Counted from the first letter of the stretch, positions 26,227-35,529 are shown. The stretch is DNA of 64,000 bases from Roseivirga sp. (GCA_021404565.1 JAAWWF010000007.1:186001-250000), one strand, 5' to 3'. The notes: generated from the sequence alone by a model not told the origin. Made by a program: numbers and translations.

Positions 26227-26916
26227 ATGAATCAGTACAAAGACCTTTTTTATTCCTTCCATTACGATGAGATACAGGGGTTTGATGAAATCGAAAAAGT
26301 TGCCAGGGCTCTCTCCGAAATACCTACCGATTTTGATGTGGCTGAGCTACAAAAAAAACCGGGTCTTGACAGATACAAGCGCATGCGCGCCAGCCTCGAT
26401 ATATTACCCGACAAGAAACAGGCCCTTGGCCTCGAGGCCAAGGCTCATTTAAACAAAGTACTACCAAGTATAAAGCCGGAGGCAGAAGATACAAATCACA
26501 AACCTCATGAGAAATGGTCCTTCAGGCCTGGTCACATTGCTTTTAATCCAGCGTTGGGCCGACTCAATGAGTTAAAAACACTTCTCAACGACTACTTTGA
26601 TTTTCAATGTTTACAGGCAGGAGACTTTCTTTACCCTCCCGGTGGCTTCAGGCTGTGGCATACCAACAAGTTTGACTTGGAAAGCTGGTTCATATTTTTT
26701 GTTGATGTAGACAAACCGAAAGGTTCTTTTTTCAAGTTTATAGACCCTGATACCAATGAACTCATTACACACTGGGACGAACCGGGTACTGTCAATATTT
26801 TTAGAATAAGTAGCAACAACAGTGACTTGCTTTGGCATTGTATCGGATCGGAAGACTGCCACAGATGGAGTCAGGGATTTTCAATACCAGATAACTGGAA
26901 GGAAAAAGTATTATAG
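26227..26916 (+). CDS. Double-stranded beta-helix (2OG-Fe oxygenase-like) protein
   Basis: A 229-residue protein. The C-terminal half carries YPPGGFRLWHTN (H145, N147), SFFKFIDPDT, and a distal WHCI (H204) with R213. This is the layout of a small double-stranded beta-helix family related to 2-oxoglutarate/Fe(II) oxygenases. The first metal motif is H-x-N, not H-x-D, so iron binding is uncertain. The N-terminal 95 residues are helical. It is alone on the plus strand and overlaps the convergent HTTM gene by six bases. It may modify a peptide or glycan in this cluster; that is inference. Confidence 0.55.
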   Translation: MNQYKDLFYSFHYDEIQGFDEIEKVARALSEIPTDFDVAELQKKPGLDRYKRMRASLDILPDKKQALGLEAKAHLNKVLPSIKPEAEDTNHKPHEKWSFRPGHIAFNPALGRLNELKTLLNDYFDFQCLQAGDFLYPPGGFRLWHTNKFDLESWFIFFVDVDKPKGSFFKFIDPDTNELITHWDEPGTVNIFRISSNNSDLLWHCIGSEDCHRWSQGFSIPDNWKEKVL

Positions 26917-27729
26917 ACCTGCATAAATGTCTGCGAAATGTGACAGCGTTTCGAGAACCTTACCGCTCATATGGTTATAGGCAGGGTAAACCGCTATAAA
27001 GGTCCAGAGAAAGTGATTGATACCCACTGTAACGGAAAGCACTCCATGAAATAGCAAGCCTGCCATTAAAAACACCGGAGCTGCTTGCGGCCAGAATAGA
27101 CCTATAAAAAAGCAAAGTTCAAATAGCATAACACCCCATGAAGCAGTTCTGATGAACCATTTAGACTTCTTGGGCACAGGGCTAACCATACGCCAAAATG
27201 GGAACCTGTTCATGAAGTTTTCAATGGCCTGTCCATTTCTCCAAAGTCTGGACTTCAGCTTCTGTAATCCGGTAAGATGATAAATCAGCACCAGGTATGT
27301 TGATAAAAACAGAAGACCTGCCTCGGTAATTACCGGACTATCAGGTAAAAAATAATAGAGTAATAGCACCGTCAGAATCACTCTGAACAATGGTGAGTCT
27401 GAGCTCACAAAATGCCTCCATCGTGGATAGGACAACAGATGAAAAAAGAAAATAACCATCAATACGAATCTGGGATTCAGCCCGGCAATAACCAGCCCGA
27501 TACAGGTCAAAGCACACATCAGGGTGAGTATTTTCAAGACCCACGCTCCAGTTCCGTCATAAGCAAAACGGAACACCTTCATATACCCTGATACCAGGCC
27601 TTCATTGGCTATCGGGAAATTCATGATGGCTCTATGCCTGACAGCAATAACAAAATCTTCCAACGATAGCTGAAAAAGCCCGATACACATTAGTATAGTT
27701 ATCCATGAATATGCCTCTGAAGTTATCAT
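26911..27729 (-). CDS. HTTM-domain membrane protein
   Basis: A 272-residue membrane protein with about six helices. The ending FHGVLSVTVGINHFLWTFIAVYPAY matches HTTM (horizontally transferred transmembrane) domains, which are related to vitamin K-dependent gamma-glutamyl carboxylase. Those carboxylases use a longer lumenal part that is missing here. It is the last of four leftward genes and overlaps the preceding gene by four bases (ATGA). The activity is unknown. It ends overlapping the convergent oxygenase-like gene. Confidence 0.65.
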   Translation of the reverse strand: MITSEAYSWITILMCIGLFQLSLEDFVIAVRHRAIMNFPIANEGLVSGYMKVFRFAYDGTGAWVLKILTLMCALTCIGLVIAGLNPRFVLMVIFFFHLLSYPRWRHFVSSDSPLFRVILTVLLLYYFLPDSPVITEAGLLFLSTYLVLIYHLTGLQKLKSRLWRNGQAIENFMNRFPFWRMVSPVPKKSKWFIRTASWGVMLFELCFFIGLFWPQAAPVFLMAGLLFHGVLSVTVGINHFLWTFIAVYPAYNHMSGKVLETLSHFADIYAGL

Positions 27730-28232
27730 GGTAGCTTTATAAAATCACTTAATACCAGAACGATCTCCTCTTCATTAACAATTCGTTCTACCTTGATTTG
27801 CCTGTGCTTAGCTTCCTTGTCGCCTCGGTAGCTAAGTACTATACTCTGAAAAAAATTAAACCTAGACGAGTCTGAACTTGGCCTGCCCAAATAATGTAAA
27901 TGCGCAAAAGAGCGAATAGCGGCTATCATAAAACCATATAGTCGATTATCCGGATTGAGAAGAAAAAGTGTGGGCTTCCAGGGTTTCTCAAGATCGATCA
28001 GTTGCCATGCCCCTATTTCACCCGCTCTGTTCTTGTCGCGATACGAAACAGTAAAACGTTGGATTTCGCCACCTTTATCAGGCATAAACATCGTCCATTG
28101 ATTAAACCAGCCATTGAATCGGAGAAATTCTCTTAATCTCAGCCACCGGCCTTTATTTGTAAGAGTCACCCAAATGGTACACAATAACCAAAGAGAGAAA
28201 AAAAGTAGAGTGCCTGTTTCAAAAAACGTCAT
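27726..28232 (-). CDS. HTTM-associated small membrane-anchored protein
   Basis: A 168-residue protein with one N-terminal helix (about 5-25) and a soluble remainder. The motif RFNGWFNQWTMFMPDKG resembles the W-x-MFxP signature common in proteins paired with HTTM genes. Its stop overlaps the HTTM start by four bases and its start shares one base with the upstream stop (TAATG), so the pair is translationally coupled and probably forms a complex. No enzymatic motif is visible. Confidence 0.5.
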   Translation of the reverse strand: MTFFETGTLLFFSLWLLCTIWVTLTNKGRWLRLREFLRFNGWFNQWTMFMPDKGGEIQRFTVSYRDKNRAGEIGAWQLIDLEKPWKPTLFLLNPDNRLYGFMIAAIRSFAHLHYLGRPSSDSSRFNFFQSIVLSYRGDKEAKHRQIKVERIVNEEEIVLVLSDFIKLP

Positions 28233-29218
28233 TAGCTAGTTCCATTTTTTGCTCTTATTTGTTGAACTACCTGCTCCTTCTGTGCTAAAAGGTCCAGTTC
28301 CCATTGTTTGTAAAAAGGCTGCGGATTTATGCCACAACTAACCAGTTCTCTTTTCAACCAATCAAGTTTAGGTCCTTGAAACACCGTGAAATCCTTCTGG
28401 AAATTAACCCTATTTGGTGGTCTGAACAGTCGATGGTAATGGAATGTATGAATCTGATCCAGTGTCAACTGTGTATTTGATGCAGATAGATACATGTGGG
28501 TTTGAGGAGAATAATTATAGGTCACCGGCAGTTCTTTCATCGTCAGACCCATACTGCTGATGGTTGCTGAAAGTGTGGATTGTTCCACAAAAAACAGCCC
28601 CTCTTCTGGCTTCAGGCCACTGTCCATTATCTGTTCAAAATTTATTTGCCATTGCTCGAATAATCCGGATGTTCTGCGTGCAAAAATTAACCCTGCATTG
28701 TAATAACTGAATATTCTCTGCTCTCTAATACCTGTTTGTATAAAATCGGGCTTTTCTACCCCTAACCGGGCATAGAGTTCTTTCCAATAAGCAGTGTTTT
28801 CATCATTGCCATTAGTACCCACCCCTTTGAGGTTTACAACCCTCATCTGTACATCGGCATCATGGCCAGTAACAAACTCCTCCAAATTATTGAACACCAC
28901 CTGATCACTATCTAAAAACAGCAGGTAATCTTCTGAAAGATGTCTCGCATAATAATCACAGGCAACCACTTTGTTGGCAAAGTCATAGTTGGTGTATTTC
29001 CCATTAAGGAAAACGTATTCATGCCGAACGTTACATTCCTCAAAAACGACCTGTGTCTGCAAAGAAAGTGGTTGTGGGTTGCGAGGTTGTATACTATAAA
29101 CTGGCGCATCTTTTAGCACACCTCCAAACTTTCTAATACTCTTTACCAGTAGTTGTGACATACTCTCGAGAGCTCCGGGTTCTGTGCAAATAATAATAGC
29201 AATGGTCTTATCCTTCAT
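28232..29218 (-). CDS. GT-A-fold glycosyltransferase-like protein
   Basis: A 328-residue protein with a nucleotide-sugar transferase look. It has an N-terminal beta strand (TIAIIICTEPGALESM), the segment YLLFLDSDQVVFNNL with a DxD metal site near residues 103-105, and later a substrate-side IFSYYNAGLIFARR. These are features of GT8-like or related GT-A enzymes. It overlaps the upstream Asp/Arg hydroxylase by 11 bases and the downstream gene by one base. The acceptor is unknown. Possibilities are a modified peptide or a glycan. Confidence 0.6.
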   Translation of the reverse strand: MKDKTIAIIICTEPGALESMSQLLVKSIRKFGGVLKDAPVYSIQPRNPQPLSLQTQVVFEECNVRHEYVFLNGKYTNYDFANKVVACDYYARHLSEDYLLFLDSDQVVFNNLEEFVTGHDADVQMRVVNLKGVGTNGNDENTAYWKELYARLGVEKPDFIQTGIREQRIFSYYNAGLIFARRTSGLFEQWQINFEQIMDSGLKPEEGLFFVEQSTLSATISSMGLTMKELPVTYNYSPQTHMYLSASNTQLTLDQIHTFHYHRLFRPPNRVNFQKDFTVFQGPKLDWLKRELVSCGINPQPFYKQWELDLLAQKEQVVQQIRAKNGTS

Positions 29219-30134
29219 TACCGAAAAGTATTTGCAGATTCATCGAATTGGCCACCCTTGCTTTAAACACTGAGATCACTCTGACATTATTCACCTTGAA
29301 CCTGAGTGAGTCACCCAACTTGTCAGCCTCCTGCCTGGCTGTATTAATGGCTTTTTGATAGTACGCCACGGCCTGAGCACTGGCCCCAAACTTAGCTTCA
29401 ATAGCTTTCCACTCATCCTGATAGCTTCGAATCAGTTTTAACCAGGCATTTGCCTCGACACTATCTTCACAGAGATCAAGCTCTTTAACCAGCAGATTGA
29501 GTGTTTCTTCCAGATCAGCTCCGGATTTAATAACCGGTGTCGGATCATTTTCGAGTGTCAGTTCTTCAGATGCTGTAGTCATATTAAGCCCGGTTTTCAG
29601 GTTACCATGATCATCGAAGATATTAGCGGCTTCCGTATCAAAGACAAGATGAATACGGTTCTCTTTACCCTCATTGCGCACACCATGTCTCCTCCAATTG
29701 TCAAAAGTCCATACTTCTCCGGGTGCCATTACCACTTCTTCCTTATTGCATGCAAAGAATACTTTATCAGAACTTATGAGGGGTATGTGAATTCGAACAC
29801 GCCTATCCCAGTATTCATTGGTGTCAGAGTGAACAGGTACATCACAACCAGCCTCAAGCCTCATTAGTCTGGAAATACCAATAGGAAAATTGAACGATTT
29901 CAGTAAACCGGTCACAGCCGGCAGCTTCTCTGCGAATAGAGTAGGCTTTACAGGAGCTCGTTTAACATTATTGATAGTGCCCAGATAGCTTAATATTGGT
30001 ATGTACGAATTTCCTTCAAAGCCACTGGCGTGAGCTATCCAGTCAGACTCACATAAACTCCGGCCAACTTCTTGTGCCGCCTCCATTATCTCTCGCGAAA
30101 ATGGGAGTTTAAAAAATGGCTGTTTAAGGTTCAT
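29208..30134 (-). CDS. Aspartyl/arginyl beta-hydroxylase-like oxygenase
   Basis: A 308-residue protein whose first 170 residues match the Asp/Arg beta-hydroxylase fold. It has V101-H102-S-D104-TNEYW, RVRIHIPL, FDNWRRHGV (H150), and R160 for 2-oxoglutarate. The C-terminal 130 residues are helical with no known domain. The family hydroxylates Asp, Asn or Arg on the beta carbon in peptides, proteins or non-ribosomal products. It leads a four-gene coupled leftward operon (hydroxylase, glycosyltransferase, HTTM partner, HTTM). Beta-hydroxylation of an Asp in the nearby lasso precursor is possible but untested. Confidence 0.75.
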   Translation of the reverse strand: MNLKQPFFKLPFSREIMEAAQEVGRSLCESDWIAHASGFEGNSYIPILSYLGTINNVKRAPVKPTLFAEKLPAVTGLLKSFNFPIGISRLMRLEAGCDVPVHSDTNEYWDRRVRIHIPLISSDKVFFACNKEEVVMAPGEVWTFDNWRRHGVRNEGKENRIHLVFDTEAANIFDDHGNLKTGLNMTTASEELTLENDPTPVIKSGADLEETLNLLVKELDLCEDSVEANAWLKLIRSYQDEWKAIEAKFGASAQAVAYYQKAINTARQEADKLGDSLRFKVNNVRVISVFKARVANSMNLQILFGNEG

Positions 30135-30270
30135 TGCGTTTCTTTTCAGCTCTCAGCTGTAAAAATAAGTAGTTATATACATACCACATATTTCGAAGCA
30201 TACTTTCATGTAGTACAAATTATTTTCAAAAGTTTGACAAACAGGTCAATTGAGGTTCGAAATTATCCGT

Positions 30271-31376
30271 CTACTCAGAAGTAAGCTTTTGAACCAATGG
30301 CGTTAAGTATTCTGTGATTTTATCTGCCACAAATTCCGAGCCTTCGCTGTTGTAATGCACGCTATCATATATATGTTCAGGCAGAACTTGATTATCAAGA
30401 TCAATCATCAATACCTCTTCCTGCTTGCAGACATCCCTTATCACCTGGTTCATGCTAAAAAACAGCTTCTTATACTATTCAAACGATACGTTAAAACGGT
30501 TTGGAATAATACTGAGGTCGTTCCCAATACCCAAAAAATCGCCCTTGACCCTGTTACCCTGTGTCATCAGCACCGGGGTAACTCCCTTAATTCTTGAAAT
30601 GGAGACGAAAAGCTCCAGGTTTTCTTTGAATTTTCTCAAAATTACTGACTTATCTTCCTCAGTGAGTCGGGGGAGTTTCCTGACCTCCTTGGATGGTTTC
30701 TTTCGCATACTGGTCATCATGATATCAAATCGCATTCCTATGTGGGGAAAGACAGACTTGGCTTTAACGGCAAGTGCTGTTGTAAGCTTGAGCTCTTTGG
30801 TGATAATTTGTGTAGGACGCCCATTGATCTGCCAATATGACTTACTTCTGATGAGCTCATGAAATCATTGATATTATGCATCATTACCGCAATATCCGAT
30901 TCTTCGATGAGTACCTTGTTTAAGTAAATGTTCAGAGTATGGGCACTATTATTACCCGCCACTGCTGCATTCAGTGTATTCACCTTAAAACCATGTCTAT
31001 TGAATAACTGACCTACCAGGTATGGAAATCTCTTCTCTTCCGCTACAGCCCAGCACTCAGTGGTAGAGCCCCCCATAAAAGCAATGGTAGCATCAGGGTT
31101 TTTCAGAAGATTAGAGGGTTCGACATATCCTCTTTTGTCAACTTCAAACCTCACTTTCCGTGATTCACCGTTAGACTCACCACCGGTAAAGTAAGTCACC
31201 GGCTGATCATGCGTACGTGAAGTTCCGGGAGTATTCTCCTTCAAAAAAATATGTCTTTGAGGCACAAACTCTTTAGGTGTTTGTTCAGACAGGGGCCCCA
31301 ATAAAAACTCTGTACCAAATAGAAGAATTACAAATATGACAGTTGAAATCAGTAAGGTAAAAAGGCGTTTTTTCAT
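30271..31376 (-). pseudogene. Broken SGNH/GDSL hydrolase
   Basis: Read leftward from ATG 31374-31376, this encodes a signal-anchor start (MKKRLFTLLISTVIFVILLFG) and GGSTTECW, the SGNH nucleophile block. The frame is then lost near 30861, where one missing base in GATTT-CATGAG would restore FHELIRSKSYWQINGRP and the rest. Further on, an in-frame TAG at 30475-30477 interrupts ...NVSFE-stop-YKKLFF. The C-terminus then resumes with IDLDNQVLPEHIYDSVHYNSEG, the Asp-x-x-His end of the family. Joined, the pieces give about 368 codons, matching the intact 371-residue relative at 56533. Two independent lesions argue for a true pseudogene over a sequencing slip. Confidence 0.8.
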
Positions 31377-31604
31377 AATTTCTTCAATCAGGTTAGAAAA
31401 AAACGGTGTTGTCAACAAAAAAAAGCAAGGCAGTAGAAAGGCACTTTATTTCAATCAGAGCAGTTTCTTTTAGCATCAAATCAAAAGTAAGCACTTATTC
31501 ATAAATTTGGCTGTTGACAGCCTAATTGTAGTCTGATCAATACAAGGAAAACAGATCTGGATTTTATGCATGATTACTAGGTATATTAAAGATTGTTTGA
31601 AAGC

Positions 31605-32441
31605 ATGAAACATCTGATATGGATATGCTCATACCCCAAGTCAGGAAACACCTGGTTAAGAATTCTGCTGGACAGCATACTTCTGCATAATGGCAATAGT
31701 ATTGATATTAATCATATAAAAACCGCAAGTCGCAGAATTATCAAAAGACACTCTTTTGATGAATTTTTAGAGTTTGAATCTGATGAACTGACCCCATCAG
31801 AGATTCTAGCCTATAAGCAGAAGTACTATTTAGACTATGGCCTGAAGGCGACTCAAGATATTTTCGTGAAAACTCACGAAGCTAACTGGAGGGTAAATGA
31901 AAGAGAAAACCTGATACCAGAAGAGGTAACAAAGTTAGGTATTTACATTGTGCGGAACCCTTTAGACATCGTGAGCTCCCTTGCCGGTTACCATACCGTC
32001 ACAATCGATGAAGCCATTCAAATACTGGGCAATCGCGATTATACATTATTTGGGCTTGACCGGGGAATTGGCCGTAATGTCCCTGTAAAAGTGGGTGACT
32101 GGAGTTTTAACGTCAGCAGTTGGTTGAATTCGAAACAGCTACCGCTGGTATTTATCAAATATGAAGACCTTCTTTATGAACCTGTCGAAGCCCTAAGCAA
32201 AATTATGAAGGGTTTAAAACAGCCAATTGATCAACGATTGATTAAAAATGCGGTAGAAAACCACAGATTTGACCGCTTAGTACACCAAGAGACGAATCAC
32301 GGTTTTATAGAGAGGCCAAAAAAAACCGATGCCTTCTTCAGAAAAGGCAAATCAGGATCGTGGAAAGAAGAACTCTCGACCAAACAAATTGATCAGGTAC
32401 GAAAAACGCACCATGAAGTGATGACTCAATTAGGTTATTGA
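31605..32441 (+). CDS. PAPS-dependent sulfotransferase (first paralogue)
   Basis: A 278-residue sulfotransferase. The 5'-phosphosulfate loop SYPKSGNTW lies at about 9-17 and the 3'-phosphate motif IYIVRNPLDIVSSLA near 115-129. The C-terminal FFRKGKSGSWKEEL is the RKGxxGxWK PAPS-binding signature. The start is ATG 31605; a TTG 12 bases upstream is in frame. It transfers sulfate to a hydroxyl group. It is closely similar along its whole length to the sulfotransferase at 34672 in the lasso operon. An inverted repeat GGCTGT-TG-ACAGCC (31509-31522) and a TAAATTTG box (31502-31509) lie upstream. Confidence 0.9.
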   Translation: MKHLIWICSYPKSGNTWLRILLDSILLHNGNSIDINHIKTASRRIIKRHSFDEFLEFESDELTPSEILAYKQKYYLDYGLKATQDIFVKTHEANWRVNERENLIPEEVTKLGIYIVRNPLDIVSSLAGYHTVTIDEAIQILGNRDYTLFGLDRGIGRNVPVKVGDWSFNVSSWLNSKQLPLVFIKYEDLLYEPVEALSKIMKGLKQPIDQRLIKNAVENHRFDRLVHQETNHGFIERPKKTDAFFRKGKSGSWKEELSTKQIDQVRKTHHEVMTQLGY

Positions 32442-32570
32442 ATCTTCATTGAGTTGCTGAAAAAGGATAATCGTCTTCTCGTTGTTTCTATAGATTCAAA
32501 CCCGGAAAGGCACAAAAGCGAATACAAGTCAGACAGACCGTTTTCAACAATTCTCCAAGCGTGAACTCCA

Positions 32571-32602
32571 TTTGAATTGGTAGAGGTTTTAATCTAACTT
32601 TA
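32571..32602 (+). promoter_or_regulatory. Promoter candidate for the P4H-like gene
   Basis: TTTG (32571-32574), 20 bases, then TAACTTTA (32595-32602). This is one mismatch from the Bacteroidetes TAnnTTTG box at near-consensus spacing. It lies in the 240-base gap after the first sulfotransferase and about 80 bases before the oxygenase ATG. Nothing else is visible in that gap. Confidence 0.45.
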
Positions 32603-32681
32603 TCCATTTATCAGGAGATATTGGATTTGTAATTCGGTATTCTCCAAAGTGTCTCTAGTTCAATATCACAAATGAGCTTTC

Positions 32682-33581
32682 ATGCCTGATGATGTGGATG
32701 ATAATTACGCAATAGAGCGAACAAGTCTCATTTTGTTCCAAAAAGTCGTTTCTACATTAAACGAACGCTTAAAAGATCAACCTGACAACGCTACTATCAA
32801 ACTCAAATTAATTGACTTTTACCGGAAACTGGGTCATCCGGACAAAGTCAGAGAATTGTTGGAAAGCTTTGAATTCAATGATCTGGATACCTACCATAAA
32901 AATCTTTGGTCTTATTTCTCGGTAAAGTCGCCTGATTCGAAAATTAGCAATTCCGAGTCTTCTCCTTTTTTCCAGGTCCATAATTTCTTATCAAAACCAG
33001 CACTGGAGCAGATTTGGCAGTTGATAGAACAAAATCTGGACAAAACCAGGGAATCTCAGGTTTCAGGACTTCATCAAGCAGGTTCTGACCCTCGTTCAGG
33101 GCTCTATGATTCTAAAACACGTTCATCACGAATAATTAACTCTGACGCCATCAAACCAATCAGGAATTGGTTTTTGGCTTTGATTGAAGATCAACTACCA
33201 AAGATTAAATCCCAGTTATCACTAACTGATTACTCCATCCCTCAATGTAGGGAATTGCAGTTGACTCGCCATCAGCATGGTGATTTTTACGGCTTGCATC
33301 AGGATATTTCTCAGGACAAAAACAAACCTGTATCTACACGGAGATTCACGTTTGTTTATTACTTTTTCAAAGAGCCCAGGGGCTTTGATGGCGGTGATCT
33401 ACTAATGTACGTTGCCAATACAAAAGAGGGGCTGCTATCCAATGCATTTACACGTATCATTCCTAAAAATAACACGCTCATTTTCTTTCCAAGTGATCGC
33501 TTTCATCAGGTAACAATGATCAACAGTGCAGGGCGGGGAATTGAACATTCACGCTTCACTTTAAACGGTTGGTTTCATTAG
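32682..33581 (+). CDS. Prolyl-4-hydroxylase-like 2OG-Fe(II) oxygenase
   Basis: A 299-residue protein. Residues 8-75 form helical hairpins like a short TPR region. Residues 95-299 are a P4H-type oxygenase with RHQHGDFYGLHQD (H206-x-D208), FFPSDRFHQV (H275) and R291 (RFTLNGWFH) as iron and 2-oxoglutarate ligands. Family members hydroxylate proline or other residues in peptides. It stands between the two paralogous sulfotransferases and upstream of the lasso kinase. The precursor has Pro42 and Pro52, so peptide hydroxylation is a reasonable hypothesis. It has its own likely promoter at 32571. Confidence 0.78.
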   Translation: MPDDVDDNYAIERTSLILFQKVVSTLNERLKDQPDNATIKLKLIDFYRKLGHPDKVRELLESFEFNDLDTYHKNLWSYFSVKSPDSKISNSESSPFFQVHNFLSKPALEQIWQLIEQNLDKTRESQVSGLHQAGSDPRSGLYDSKTRSSRIINSDAIKPIRNWFLALIEDQLPKIKSQLSLTDYSIPQCRELQLTRHQHGDFYGLHQDISQDKNKPVSTRRFTFVYYFFKEPRGFDGGDLLMYVANTKEGLLSNAFTRIIPKNNTLIFFPSDRFHQVTMINSAGRGIEHSRFTLNGWFH

Positions 33582-33659
33582 GCAATGTTGCTCCGGGTTT
33601 GGTGCCCTCCATCATTGAACATAAATGACCTGAGCCTCATTTTTTCTTTGTTGTCCTTA

Positions 33660-33667
33660 TAAATTTG
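33660..33667 (+). promoter_or_regulatory. -7 box candidate for the lasso operon
   Basis: TAAATTTG is an exact TAnnTTTG match 99 bases before the kinase ATG. The -33 position is poor (CATT). It lies in the 185-base gap upstream of the kinase-sulfotransferase-cyclase-precursor operon. No better candidate was seen. Confidence 0.35.
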
Positions 33668-33766
33668 CTTTCAATGAAGAAACATTTAAAAAAATTGATA
33701 GGTTCGCAAAGAGATATAAGCAGGGCATTCTAATACCATACCTGCATTGACACTCCATATATTTTA

Positions 33767-34675
33767 ATGAATTTGTATTATTATAAAGCCTACGGATTAA
33801 TATTTCAATCAGAGTTTCCCATTGAAGGGTTGTCAAAAGAATCAATCTGCGAAAACCCAGATGTAGTTCTGAAAATTGGCAAGCTGGACGTGAGTCCTTA
33901 CGATCTGGTCAAAGGCTTTTTAGTGAAAGAAATAATTCCTGAAGGATTCCTTTACGGTATCAAAGATCTGGCTACTTTTCTTGTTTCAGATGGGAAACAA
34001 GTAATCGTTGACCCTTTGACAGACGAAACAGAACTTTGGCAAATGTACCTGCTAGGTTCAGTGATGGGTGCCATTTTACAACAAAATGGATTTTTAACAC
34101 TCCATGGCAGTGCCTTCGTATTTAACAACAAGGCACATCTGATTTTAGGAGCTTCGGGCATGGGTAAATCGTCCATTGCTATGGCCTTGCACCAAAAAGG
34201 TTATGAACTTCTCACAGATGATATTTGTGCGATTAAGTTCAACAGCGATAACAAGCCTGATTTACATATTGCCAGTAAGCATATAAAGTTGTGGGAAGAT
34301 GCCATTGAGCATCTCGATACAGCTCAGGAAGGGATGCCCAGAGTACGTAAAAGTTTACCCAAATTCAGGCTACTACTTGATACAACCCATGATCAGGACA
34401 AATATGAACTGGGCAATATTTTTGTGCTCAATATTAAGCGTTTGGCAGAGGGGCAATTTTCCTTTAAAAACCTGAATACCATGGAGTTTCTCCATCACCT
34501 AAACCTAAACGTCTATCGTAAAAAGTTCTTATTGGATATGGGAAATCAAAAAGAGGCTTTTTATATGCTCAGTCAGCTCACAAACAATGCGCTGGGAACT
34601 GTATTGAACAGAACTCATTCGGGTACAGATGTACGTTTGGTAGCAGAGAAAATCGAAGCGTTTTTAAAGCAGTGA
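33767..34675 (+). CDS. HPr-kinase-like lasso-peptide kinase
   Basis: A 302-residue protein of the HPr kinase/phosphorylase-like family found in lasso-peptide clusters. It has LHGSAFVF (H113), the P-loop G128-ASGMGKS-S136, and LLTDDICAI with Asp151/Asp152. The N-terminal 100 residues are a separate cap. In the paeninodin cluster the homologous kinase phosphorylates the C-terminal Ser of the precursor, and the precursor here also ends in Ser. It is the first gene of the four-gene operon and overlaps the next gene by four bases (GTGA). It lacks the trimer-forming regions of true HPr kinase, and no HPr is encoded nearby. Confidence 0.82.
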   Translation: MNLYYYKAYGLIFQSEFPIEGLSKESICENPDVVLKIGKLDVSPYDLVKGFLVKEIIPEGFLYGIKDLATFLVSDGKQVIVDPLTDETELWQMYLLGSVMGAILQQNGFLTLHGSAFVFNNKAHLILGASGMGKSSIAMALHQKGYELLTDDICAIKFNSDNKPDLHIASKHIKLWEDAIEHLDTAQEGMPRVRKSLPKFRLLLDTTHDQDKYELGNIFVLNIKRLAEGQFSFKNLNTMEFLHHLNLNVYRKKFLLDMGNQKEAFYMLSQLTNNALGTVLNRTHSGTDVRLVAEKIEAFLKQ

Positions 34676-35529
34676 AGCATCTTATCTGGCTTGCATCATA
34701 CCCCAAATCAGGAAATACCTGGTTCAGGATTCTGCTAGATAGCATCCTGTTGCACGAGGGTGGGCCGGTAGATATCAACCGGGTCAAAACTGCCAGTCTA
34801 AAGATTATCGAGAGACAACAATTTGATGAGTTTCTGGAGTTTGACTCTGGTGAACTCACCATGCAGGAGACCCAATCCTTTAAACGTAAATATTATCTGG
34901 AATACGGGCATAAGGCCACTGAAAGCACTTTTATTAAAACACATGAGGCCAATATTACGGTAGATGATCATGAGCGCCTTATTCCTGAACAAGTAACCAA
35001 ACTGTGTATCTATATTGTCAGAAATCCGCTCGATATCGTCTGTTCGTTGGCTAATCACTATATAGTTAGCACAGATGAAGCGATAAAAATTATGGGGGAC
35101 AGCTCCTACACATTTTTCCGGCATGAAAAAGGCATTACGTCTAATATACCGGAAATGATAGGAGACTGGAGCATGCATGTAAACAGCTGGTTGAATACCG
35201 GGAAACTTCCCGTGATACTGATCAAATATGAAGATTTACTAAGTAAACCCATTCAGACACTCGGCATGGTAATGCAAAAGTTGGATCAACCTGTATCTGA
35301 CCTTATACTGCAACGTGCCGTAAATAATCATAGCTTTGAAAAGCTTGCCCATCAGGAGTCAAAGCATGGTTTCCGTGAGAAAGTTGTAGCTTCTTATGCC
35401 TTTTTCAGAAAAGGAAAAGCGGATTCATGGAAAGAAGAGCTTACACAAGGGCAAATTAGCAGGATGATTGAGAGTCATCATCAGGTAATGAATAACTTAG
35501 GCTATAGCACCCATATTAATAAGCAATAA
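34672..35529 (+). CDS. PAPS-dependent sulfotransferase of the lasso operon (second paralogue)
   Basis: A 285-residue sulfotransferase starting at GTG 34672, which overlaps the kinase stop. It has SYPKSGNTW (9-17), IYIVRNPLDIVCSLA and FFRKGKADSWKEEL, so all PAPS-binding motifs are intact. It clearly shares most positions with the sulfotransferase at 31605 and has the same length. It ends three bases before the cyclase start. Sulfotransferases occur in a minority of lasso clusters. A likely acceptor is a hydroxyl residue of the precursor such as Tyr56 or one of the serines, but a glycan or lipid target is not excluded. Confidence 0.88.
   Translation: MKHLIWLASYPKSGNTWFRILLDSILLHEGGPVDINRVKTASLKIIERQQFDEFLEFDSGELTMQETQSFKRKYYLEYGHKATESTFIKTHEANITVDDHERLIPEQVTKLCIYIVRNPLDIVCSLANHYIVSTDEAIKIMGDSSYTFFRHEKGITSNIPEMIGDWSMHVNSWLNTGKLPVILIKYEDLLSKPIQTLGMVMQKLDQPVSDLILQRAVNNHSFEKLAHQESKHGFREKVVASYAFFRKGKADSWKEELTQGQISRMIESHHQVMNNLGYSTHINKQ

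Noticed and set aside
30475-30735. Three short leftward ORFs (30271-30453, 30475-30735, 30738-31418) as separate genes
   Set aside because: They share one SGNH hydrolase in pieces: the first two are in the same frame divided by one TAG, and the third joins after a one-base shift. They are treated as one pseudogene.
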